IMG/VR virus record: IMGVR_UViG_3300009163_000089
Span: 1-37,076 of that record
Strand: one strand, 5' to 3'
Source: a virus
Length of the DNA: 37,076 nucleotides
Part shown: one piece after another, positions 6,041 through 12,720 of the stretch
Numbering within the stretch: the stretch's first letter is position 1
Layout of the letters: each line of letters opens with the position of its first letter
The notes under the pieces: generated by a model
The model's database searches: none
Told to the model about the DNA's origin: nothing
The model's input: only the letters and a program-made list of their open reading frames with translations
Position numbers and translations under genes: made by a program

Positions 6041-6777
6041 AGCACGAAGAGATAATAAATCTTTTACGCGACGACAAGGAGTACTACGGAGGTATTGGTA
6101 AGCAGTACCTCTCCAACTCTGACATTGGCGTCCTACTATCTAATCCAAAGGACTATGGTAAGTATAGAGTTGACAACAAGAGTTTTTCAGATGGAAGATA
6201 TTTTCATCAGCTAATTCTTGAACCTGACAAGGCAATAGACTTCAAGTCTGTCGACACAGGTACTCGACTAACAAAAGAATACAAGGAGTTTATTAAAGAC
6301 AACAACCTACCCTTTTGTATGCTCAAGAAAGAAAAAGATGAGATAGAAAACTTAGTTAGAGTTATGACAGGCAATCTACATTTCTTTGAGCAGATATACA
6401 AGGATGGCAATCAATACGAAGTTCCTGCAATTGGAGAGATACAGGGTATGATGTGGAAGGGTAAGGCAGATATTATAACAGACGAGTGCATCATAGACTT
6501 AAAGACTACAAGCGATATAAACAAGTTTAAGTGGTCAGCAAAGTCATACAACTATGACTCTCAGTGTTATATATATCAGCAGTTGTTTGGTAAGCCATTG
6601 GTGTTCTATGTTGTAGACAAGTTATCCCAACAGTTGGGAATATATACACCAACTGAAAACTTTATACTTGGTGGCGAACAAAAGGTAGCCAAGGCAATAG
6701 AGATCCACAGGAAGTATTTTGGTGGTAACCCAACGGACAACATCAATAATCACTTCATAGAAGAAGACCTTTTTTAA
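6037..6777 (+). CDS. RecE-like PD-(D/E)XK exonuclease (DUF3799-type)
   Basis: A 246-residue protein starting in an ATGA overlap with the annealing protein. The nuclease core is visible as H57 in a FHQLILEP segment, then K143-A-D145 followed by D154-L-K156 (strand-turn-strand with the catalytic D and DxK), then a helix with SYNYDSQCYIYQQLFG that matches the QxxxY motif of the RecB/RecE branch. Enzymes of this kind degrade 5' ends to yield 3' single strands for the annealing protein. The pair forms a complete phage recombination system comparable to RecE/RecT or Exo/Beta. The C-terminus ends with an acidic EEDLF. Confidence 0.85.
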   Translation: MKHEEIINLLRDDKEYYGGIGKQYLSNSDIGVLLSNPKDYGKYRVDNKSFSDGRYFHQLILEPDKAIDFKSVDTGTRLTKEYKEFIKDNNLPFCMLKKEKDEIENLVRVMTGNLHFFEQIYKDGNQYEVPAIGEIQGMMWKGKADIITDECIIDLKTTSDINKFKWSAKSYNYDSQCYIYQQLFGKPLVFYVVDKLSQQLGIYTPTENFILGGEQKVAKAIEIHRKYFGGNPTDNINNHFIEEDLF

Positions 6778-6822
6778 GAAATCGGATGAGCGTAAGTCTC
6801 AACGTATCAACCTATATGCTTA

Positions 6823-6861
6823 ACCCCAAAGGTATATTGGATGATTAAAATAGATTGGGGT
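6823..6861 (+). other. Possible RNA hairpin upstream of the SSB-like gene
   Basis: accccaa (6823-6829) pairs with ttggggt (6855-6861), a seven-base stem around a 25-base loop, 20 bases before the ATG at 6882. No T-run follows, so it is not a terminator. The loop is long and the structure weak alone, but it could be a translational operator for an ssDNA-binding protein, which are often autoregulated. Confidence 0.3.
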
Positions 6862-6881
6862 AAATTTAAAAACAAAGTACA

Positions 6882-7148
6882 ATGGCACAAGACGAAAAAA
6901 TCTTTGCAGACGGCTTCTCTTTCAAGAGACAAGAGAACGCACCCGATTTCGTTATCGGAAGAGTATCAATCAAGGTGGATGATGCTATAACATTTTTGCG
7001 TAAGCACGAGAAAGGTGGTTGGGTAAATTTAAACGCCAAGTATGGTCGTAGTGGTAATCCCTATATGGAATTAGATACCTATGAGCCCAAGGCAGGAGAG
7101 AGTAAGCCAATTGAAAAAGAGGCAGTCGCTAAAGACCTACCATTCTAG
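6882..7148 (+). CDS. Candidate phage single-stranded DNA-binding protein
   Basis: An 88-residue protein with a strand-rich body (FADGFSFKRQ, DFVIGRVSIKVDDAITFL, GGWVNLNAKYGRSG, YMELDTYEP) and a disordered tail that ends in DLPF. The last four residues match the tip of bacterial SSB (acidic residues then I/L-P-F), which recruits replication partners. The body is too short for a classic OB fold and I do not see the usual SSB motif. Position between exonuclease and primase-helicase supports an ssDNA role. I have seen similar small proteins in Bacteroidota phages annotated as hypothetical. A terminator follows 26 bases later. Confidence 0.55.
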   Translation: MAQDEKIFADGFSFKRQENAPDFVIGRVSIKVDDAITFLRKHEKGGWVNLNAKYGRSGNPYMELDTYEPKAGESKPIEKEAVAKDLPF

Positions 7149-7173
7149 GTATAACTCTAATTATCGGTTAATT

Positions 7174-7201
7174 AAGGGGGGTGTTAAGTTCCCCTTTTTT
7201 T
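7174..7201 (+). terminator. Rho-independent terminator after the SSB-like gene
   Basis: aagggg (7174-7179) pairs with cccctt (7191-7196) and is followed directly by a run of T to 7201. It closes the recombination gene group and separates it from the primase-helicase. The stem is only six base pairs, so termination may be partial. Confidence 0.65.
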
Positions 7202-7344
7202 ACCTCCTATATTACTATATATATATATTTATATTATATATATTTTTTTTCATTACAATTAAGAAATAAAATTAACATTATCGACACTATCCTTATAGAC
7301 AAAGACTTTGAGGATATCGATTTCGACACAAAAACGACACTAAG
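7202..7344. other. AT-rich gap, possible origin region
   Basis: The longest gap in the window (7149-7344 including the terminator). Positions 7208-7250 are almost pure A and T with a (TA)n stretch and a T8 run, resembling a DNA unwinding element. It is followed from about 7271 by a 25-codon open stretch without an ATG that ends in an ATGA overlap with the primase-helicase start. No iteron array or clear DnaA-box cluster was seen. An origin role is inferred only from base composition and neighbours. Confidence 0.3.
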
Positions 7345-9750
7345 ATGAATACATACAACATTACCATATTTAAAAGCATAAAAGAAACCAACACACCATT
7401 CTATCGTGAGGCACATCAGATACTAGAAAGAATCAAGAATGGAGCGAGTAAGGAGTTGGTCAAGAAGATACGATTGGAGAAGAACAAGAGTGAGCGTAAT
7501 GAAATGAAAAAGATGTTGCCATCAATTTGTTTCAGTGGCACATTCAACAAACGAGCAGACACATCAATCATTGAGCATAGTGGACTTGTATGCCTAGACT
7601 TTGATGGCTATGAAAAGCAAAAGGACTTGTTACAAGATAAAGAAATGCTTACAAAGAATAAATATGTGTTCTCAGTATTTATATCTCCATCAGGCAACGG
7701 ACTGAAAGTATTGGTCAAGATACCAAAAGAAATAGACAACCACATAAACTACTTTAATTCGCTTGAGAAGCACTTTAACTCCACTTACTTTGACAACACA
7801 AGCAAGAACATCAGTCGTGTCTGTTACGAGTCCTATGACCCCTTAATTCACATCAACGAGAACTCTTCGGTGTGGGACAAGATTGAAGAAACACAATACA
7901 ACGAAGTTATTAAGCACAGAGACATCGCAACGATACCAATTACGGATGAGAATAAGATTGTGGAGATATTAGTTAAGTGGTGGAGTAAGAAGTATCCAAT
8001 GGTAGACGGACAACGAAACCATAACACATTTATACTTGCAATGGCTTTCAATGAGTTTGGAATAAACAAGAGTCTTGCGTCATACATCCTAAACCAATAC
8101 TCAACGGATGACTTCCCTGTGCAAGAGATATCAATGACAATAGACTCTGCATATCGTAACACATCGAGCTTTGGCACGAAGTACTACGAGGACGAGGAGC
8201 GTGTAAGCCAAATAAAAGAGAAGCTACGCAGAGGAGTGTCTAGGAATGAAATTAAGAGCCAACTGCAGGACTCAAGTTTTGATTCAAGTGTAATAGACTC
8301 AGTGTTAAACAAAGTTGAAGAAGAAAACTCTCAGCAGGTATTTTGGTCTAAGAACGACAAGGGAGTGATCAAGATAATACACATACTCTTCAAGAAGTTT
8401 TTAGAGGACTCAGGGTTCTACAAGTACTGCCCGGAAGGAGGCAAGAGTTATGTGTTCGTGAAGGTAACCAACAACCTAATAGACCACACGTCTGAGAAAG
8501 AAATAAAGGACTTTATACTTATGCAGTTGTTGGAGTTGGAGGACATATCTATCTACAACTACTTTGCAGACAACACGAGGTTCTTTAAGGAGGAGTTCTT
8601 GTCGTTACTGTCTACAATAGACATCTACTTTATAGAAGACACCAAAACATCAGCATACCTGTATTACAAGAATTGTGCAGTAAAGATCACAGGAAGTGAA
8701 ATAATAACGATTGACTACTTAGACTTGGGTGGCTATGTTTGGAAAGACCATATAATTAACAGGAACTTTAATAGATGTTCAGTAAGCGAAAACTTTGACT
8801 ACAGGGTATTCATTAGGAACATATGCAACCAAGATGAGAATAGGATAAAAACAATGGAGAGTACGATAGGATTTTTACTACACGCATATAAGAACCTATC
8901 ATTCTGCCCGGCAATTATATTAAACGATGAGGTGATTAGCGACAATCCTGAGGGAGGCACAGGGAAGGGGTTGTTTATGAACTCATTGAATTGTATGAAG
9001 AAGCTTGTAGTAATAGACGGCAAGTCCTTTGCCTTTGAACGATCATTTGCTTATCAGTTGGTGTCAGCAGACACGCAGATACTATGCTTCGATGATGTAA
9101 AGAAACACTTTGACTTTGAGAGATTGTTCTCAGTAGTAACAGAGGGCATGACACTAGAGAAGAAGAACAAGGATGCTATAAAGATACCATTCAGTAAGTC
9201 ACCAAAGATTGCTATAACAACTAACTATGCTATAAAGGGTGCAGGTAATTCATTCGCAAGAAGAAAATGGGAGTTGGAGTTGCATCAGCACTACACCAAA
9301 ACATATACGCCATTGGATGAGTTTGGAAAGTTAATGTTCGGAGATTGGAGTGATGATGATTGGTGTGAGTTTGACAACTATATGTTAAACAACCTACAAA
9401 ACTTCTTAGTAACAGGATTGGTGAAATCAAAATTCGTGAACCTAAAGATACGACAACTGTCGGCAGAAACAAGCCACGAGTTTATAGAATGGTGTGGCTT
9501 AATTGATGACCAAGACAGGGAGATTGTTCTTGAGCCGGGAGTTAAGTTATATAAAAACGACCTGTACGACAACTTTGTCAGAGAGTATCCTGACTATGGA
9601 CCAAGCTCAAGGATGTCTATGAGCAGAACGAAGTTCTATAAGTGGTTAAATTCCTTTGCAATGTTTAAGGAGGGTGTACCACCCGAAGAAGGTAGAGATG
9701 CTCGAGGAAGATGGCTTGTAATGAGAAGAAAGCAAGACGTTAATGATTGA
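7345..9750 (+). CDS. Primase-helicase (BT4734/VirE-N primase-like domain plus SF3-type helicase)
   Basis: An 801-residue replication protein. The N-terminal 170 residues show SGLVCLDFDG at 79-88 and SPSGNGLK at 114-121, the signature of the BT4734/VirE N-terminal domain, with D85 and D87 placed like catalytic aspartates of archaeo-eukaryotic primases. About 215-280 is a helical domain with GQRNHNTFILAMA. The C-terminal half is a DUF5906/SF3-like ATPase: Walker A G537-G-T-G-K541, Walker B LCFDD ending at D583-D584, sensor TTN at 625-627 and a following RRK about 639-641. It would prime and unwind DNA at the origin. It overlaps the next helicase start by eight bases. No polymerase gene accompanies it here, so it may recruit the host replicase. 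Confidence 0.85.
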   Translation: MNTYNITIFKSIKETNTPFYREAHQILERIKNGASKELVKKIRLEKNKSERNEMKKMLPSICFSGTFNKRADTSIIEHSGLVCLDFDGYEKQKDLLQDKEMLTKNKYVFSVFISPSGNGLKVLVKIPKEIDNHINYFNSLEKHFNSTYFDNTSKNISRVCYESYDPLIHINENSSVWDKIEETQYNEVIKHRDIATIPITDENKIVEILVKWWSKKYPMVDGQRNHNTFILAMAFNEFGINKSLASYILNQYSTDDFPVQEISMTIDSAYRNTSSFGTKYYEDEERVSQIKEKLRRGVSRNEIKSQLQDSSFDSSVIDSVLNKVEEENSQQVFWSKNDKGVIKIIHILFKKFLEDSGFYKYCPEGGKSYVFVKVTNNLIDHTSEKEIKDFILMQLLELEDISIYNYFADNTRFFKEEFLSLLSTIDIYFIEDTKTSAYLYYKNCAVKITGSEIITIDYLDLGGYVWKDHIINRNFNRCSVSENFDYRVFIRNICNQDENRIKTMESTIGFLLHAYKNLSFCPAIILNDEVISDNPEGGTGKGLFMNSLNCMKKLVVIDGKSFAFERSFAYQLVSADTQILCFDDVKKHFDFERLFSVVTEGMTLEKKNKDAIKIPFSKSPKIAITTNYAIKGAGNSFARRKWELELHQHYTKTYTPLDEFGKLMFGDWSDDDWCEFDNYMLNNLQNFLVTGLVKSKFVNLKIRQLSAETSHEFIEWCGLIDDQDREIVLEPGVKLYKNDLYDNFVREYPDYGPSSRMSMSRTKFYKWLNSFAMFKEGVPPEEGRDARGRWLVMRRKQDVND

Positions 9751-11188
9751 GAGAAAGTTAGGATTTAGTAACAGGAAGATGTGGCAGCACTGCGAACTAC
9801 TTCAATCAATAGTTGAGCAAAAAGTTATGACTAAAGTTGGAAGGGGTAAGAACGCAGTGGACGTAGAGGTGTATAAATATAAAAACAATGACGATGTTAT
9901 TAAAAACATATCAGAGAGTATTGACTACTATAGAATAGAAACAATGAGAGAACAGAAACTTACATTTAGGGACTACCAAAAAGAAATTATACTAAAGGGA
10001 ACTGAAATGTTACTTCAAAATAAATTCTTATATCTTGCTATGGAGGTTCGCACAGGTAAGACCCTTACAAGTTTGGCGATAGCTGAAAAGGTGAACGCTA
10101 CCAATGTGTTGTTCGTAACTAAGAAAAAGGCAATATCTTCAATTGAAAGCGACTACGCATTGTTTGGACCGAATTATAATATATGTATTATAAACTATGA
10201 GAGCCTACATATTGTAAAAGATGATCAACGTTGGGACTTGATTATTTTAGATGAAGCACATAGCATGGGCGCCTTTCCTAAGCCTTCACAACGAGCCTTG
10301 ATAGTGAGAGATACAATAAAAAAATACAATCCATTTGTAATTTTACTTTCGGGAACACCAACTCCTGAGAGTTACTCGCAGATGTACCACCAAGTGTATG
10401 GCATACCAAACAACCCATTCAATGAGTTCACAAGCTTCTATAAATTTTGCAGTATGTATGTAAACATAACGGAGAAAAAAATCAACGGACTTTTTATTAG
10501 GGACTACTCAAAAGGACTGCAGTCCATACTTGATAAAATGAAACCATACACAATTAACTACACGCAATTGGAGGCAGGGTTTAAGGTCAAGACATCGGAA
10601 CACGTTATGCACGTTGAACTTAAAGACTCGACCTATAAAATAATAGACAAGCTAAAGAAAGACTTGGTTGTTGAAGGTAAGGAGGAGGTTATATTGGCAG
10701 ACACTGCCGTTAAGTTAATGATGAAGCTACACCAACTATACTCCGGGACTATAAAGTTTGAAAGTGGTAACTCTATGGTGCTTGATCTGACTAAGGCTGA
10801 GTTTATCAAGTCGCAATTTGCGACCGCAAAGATTGGTATATTCTACAAGTTCAAAGAAGAACTCAACGCATTAAGTCAAGTATTTGGTGCAGAAAACTTG
10901 ACAACTGACCTCAGTGTTTTTGAAAGTACAGACAAGAATATAGCACTACAAATAGTATCAGGCAGGGAGGGCATATCATTAAAACAAGCCGACTGCTTGG
11001 TGTACTACAACATTGACTTCAGTGCTACAAGCTATTGGCAGAGCAAGGACAGGATGACAACAAAAGATAGACTAGACAACGATGTCTATTGGATATTTAC
11101 AAAGGGAGGGATTGAAAACGATATATATAAAACAGTAATAAAAAAGAAGGACTACACTATTAACCATTTTAAAAAAACACTACTATGA
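9743..11188 (+). CDS. SF2 DNA helicase, SNF2/DEAD-like
   Basis: A 481-residue helicase with the expected order of motifs: FRDYQKEII (Q-like motif, about 74-82), RTGKT at 103-107 (Walker A), DEAH at 170-173 (Walker B), SGTP at 203-206 (motif III), and QSKDRMTTKDR from 433 (motif VI with arginine fingers at 437 and 443). The first 70 residues look like a separate small N-terminal domain with basic residues. Phage helicases of this SNF2-like type remodel forks, recombination intermediates or transcription complexes. It is translated by overlap with the primase-helicase and overlaps the next gene by four bases, so it belongs to the replication operon. Confidence 0.85.
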   Translation: MIERKLGFSNRKMWQHCELLQSIVEQKVMTKVGRGKNAVDVEVYKYKNNDDVIKNISESIDYYRIETMREQKLTFRDYQKEIILKGTEMLLQNKFLYLAMEVRTGKTLTSLAIAEKVNATNVLFVTKKKAISSIESDYALFGPNYNICIINYESLHIVKDDQRWDLIILDEAHSMGAFPKPSQRALIVRDTIKKYNPFVILLSGTPTPESYSQMYHQVYGIPNNPFNEFTSFYKFCSMYVNITEKKINGLFIRDYSKGLQSILDKMKPYTINYTQLEAGFKVKTSEHVMHVELKDSTYKIIDKLKKDLVVEGKEEVILADTAVKLMMKLHQLYSGTIKFESGNSMVLDLTKAEFIKSQFATAKIGIFYKFKEELNALSQVFGAENLTTDLSVFESTDKNIALQIVSGREGISLKQADCLVYYNIDFSATSYWQSKDRMTTKDRLDNDVYWIFTKGGIENDIYKTVIKKKDYTINHFKKTLL

Positions 11189-11403
11189 AAGACAAGAATG
11201 AATTTATAAGGATTGCTATTGACAAGCAGAATGAAATAGCAAATGGAGAATACACTCACCAAAAGTATTTAATATTTAGGGAATGGTGGTTTAAAACAAT
11301 ACAAGGCAGTAAGAGAAATGCTGCTCGAAGTTTTGCAATGTTTGACTTGATGTACGGCTTAGACGTACCAATAAAGAATGCTGACGTAGAAGATGAGCTA
11401 TGA
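11185..11403 (+). CDS. Hypothetical 72-residue protein
   Basis: ATG at 11185 in an ATGA overlap with the helicase; it overlaps the next ATG by four bases as well. The product is helical with an aromatic segment FREWWFKTIQGSKRNAARSF, basic in the middle and acidic at the end (NADVEDEL). The basic aromatic helix could bind DNA or the neighbouring helicase. No family recognised. Confidence 0.65.
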   Translation: MKDKNEFIRIAIDKQNEIANGEYTHQKYLIFREWWFKTIQGSKRNAARSFAMFDLMYGLDVPIKNADVEDEL

Positions 11404-11648
11404 CGGAACAGCAGATACAATCTAAAAAGATTAAGGAGCTTGAAGGTCAAGGCTACTATGTAATAAAACTTATGAAGACCAATAAAAATGGCATACCCGA
11501 CTTACTTGTCTTACCCAAAAATAGCGATGCTTTCTTTATAGAAGTAAAAAAAGAAAGTGGAGTGTTAAGCAAGTTACAGGAGTACAGAATAAATGAATTA
11601 AATAAACACGGATTAAAAACTGAAATTTTAAAAGGATGGAAAAATTAA
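11400..11648 (+). CDS. VRR-NUC family nuclease
   Basis: An 82-residue minimal VRR-NUC domain, a PD-(D/E)XK branch. An N-terminal helix has E14, then GIPD at 31-34 with the catalytic D34, the strand FFIEVK with E48-x-K50, and Q60 after SGVLSKLQ, which is the conserved glutamine. Stand-alone phage VRR-NUC proteins act as structure-specific nucleases, some resolving Holliday junctions. Placement after two helicases suits resolution of replication or recombination intermediates before packaging. Length is typical for the stand-alone phage form. Confidence 0.85.
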   Translation: MTEQQIQSKKIKELEGQGYYVIKLMKTNKNGIPDLLVLPKNSDAFFIEVKKESGVLSKLQEYRINELNKHGLKTEILKGWKN

Positions 11649-12124
11649 AAGAAATAGTATCAAAAGTATTTGAAACAAACATTAACATTAAAACACGCAA
11701 AAGAAATAATGTTGAGGCAAGAATGATATTCTCAAAAATATTAAGAGAAGATGGAAACACATTTGAATCTATAGGCAAGGCGATAAATAAAGACCACTCT
11801 ACAATAGTTTATTACGTTAATCAAGCGTCTGTCTTAATAAAACAGTCTATAGAATTAAGTGATAAGTACTTAGAATGTAAGAATTGTTATATAGATAATT
11901 TAGATGTGGTTTTACCTCAAATGAAGTACGATGAATTAAAAGATGAGGTTGTAGAGTTAAAGCTTTTGGTTAATCAGCTTACATCTGAGAGAAGAGAAAT
12001 AATAAAAGTTCAAGAAAAGTACAATAGGATTAAAAAAATAATTAACTTAGTTGCCGAAAGAACTCACGTTGGAAAAGAAGAGTTTATTGAAAGAAAAATA
12101 AATCAGATGTTCAATGGTATCTAA
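11636..12124 (+). CDS. Second DnaA domain IV-like protein with coiled-coil tail
   Basis: A 162-residue protein. The N-terminal 75 residues match DnaA domain IV: KTRKRNNVEARMIFSKIL with V26-E-A-R29, then ESIGKAINKDHSTIVYY with D53-H54-S-T-I57, very close to the DnaA signature DHTTV. The rest is helical and acidic, with a predicted coiled coil about residues 95-140, suggesting dimerisation. There is no AAA+ domain. It differs clearly from the protein at 5128, so the phage encodes two diverged domain IV-like binders. Codon use is notably A/T-ending. It overlaps its left neighbour by 13 bases. Confidence 0.75.
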   Translation: MEKLKEIVSKVFETNINIKTRKRNNVEARMIFSKILREDGNTFESIGKAINKDHSTIVYYVNQASVLIKQSIELSDKYLECKNCYIDNLDVVLPQMKYDELKDEVVELKLLVNQLTSERREIIKVQEKYNRIKKIINLVAERTHVGKEEFIERKINQMFNGI

Positions 12125-12318
12125 TGACTGAGCAAAGAAAAATAGAAGAGGCAAGAGTCAATCGTATTGCATACCTAATTGGTATCCAACAGGACTCTTT
12201 GGTTGTTTTATTTGAAACGCTGTCCGACAGAGACTATGAAGATGCGAAGGCAGAAATAAGGGTGTTAATGACAGAGTTAAGATTAATTTTCAAATCAATA
12301 GAGTATGACGATTTTTGA
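12124..12318 (+). CDS. Hypothetical 64-residue helical protein
   Basis: ATG at 12124 shares its first base with the preceding stop (TAATG). The product is predicted all alpha, acidic, with one helix to about residue 40 and a second containing AEIRVLMTELRLIFKSI. It overlaps the next gene by 14 bases. It may be a small partner subunit of a neighbouring DNA-binding protein or nuclease. No family recognised. Confidence 0.55.
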   Translation: MTEQRKIEEARVNRIAYLIGIQQDSLVVLFETLSDRDYEDAKAEIRVLMTELRLIFKSIEYDDF

Positions 12319-12718
12319 AGTAGAAGAAGATTTAAGAAGAGAACAAGTTGCCATTCAAAAATTTGTAGACATATTCGGTGGCTCATTTCAAAAGTTAGAC
12401 CAATTTGACATTGACTACAAGGTCTTTGACAAAGACAAGAACCTAATAGCTTACGCAGAGGTAAAGGGTAGGATAAGAACAATGAACAAGGCTTACCCAC
12501 TTCCTATAGCTGTAAGAAAACTTATTAAGCTATCTGACAAAAGATTAAACCCTGTCCTTATATGGGCTTGTGAAGATGGCATAATTTACGCCAAGCTAAA
12601 TGAGTTGGTAGGTCAAATAAAATTTAGTGGTAGAACCCCACGAGCAAAGTCTACCAACGACATGGAGATTATGGCCTACTACGAGAAACAAAAATGTTTA
12701 AAGTACGTCAGGCTTTAG
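12305..12718 (+). CDS. PD-(D/E)XK-like endonuclease candidate
   Basis: A 137-residue protein with a nuclease-like core: an N-terminal helix (REQVAIQKFVDIFGG), then DQFDIDYKVFD with D35 and D37, and the strand AYAEVKGR with E52-x-K54. This is the helix-strand-strand layout of PD-(D/E)XK enzymes. The following PVLIWACEDGIIYAKL segment would be the next core strands. It could be a phage endonuclease for host DNA or junction processing. It is the last gene of the plus-strand module; its stop is two bases from the stop of the convergent giant gene. Family likely, substrate unknown. Confidence 0.65.
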   Translation: MTIFEVEEDLRREQVAIQKFVDIFGGSFQKLDQFDIDYKVFDKDKNLIAYAEVKGRIRTMNKAYPLPIAVRKLIKLSDKRLNPVLIWACEDGIIYAKLNELVGQIKFSGRTPRAKSTNDMEIMAYYEKQKCLKYVRL

Positions 12719-12720
12719 AT

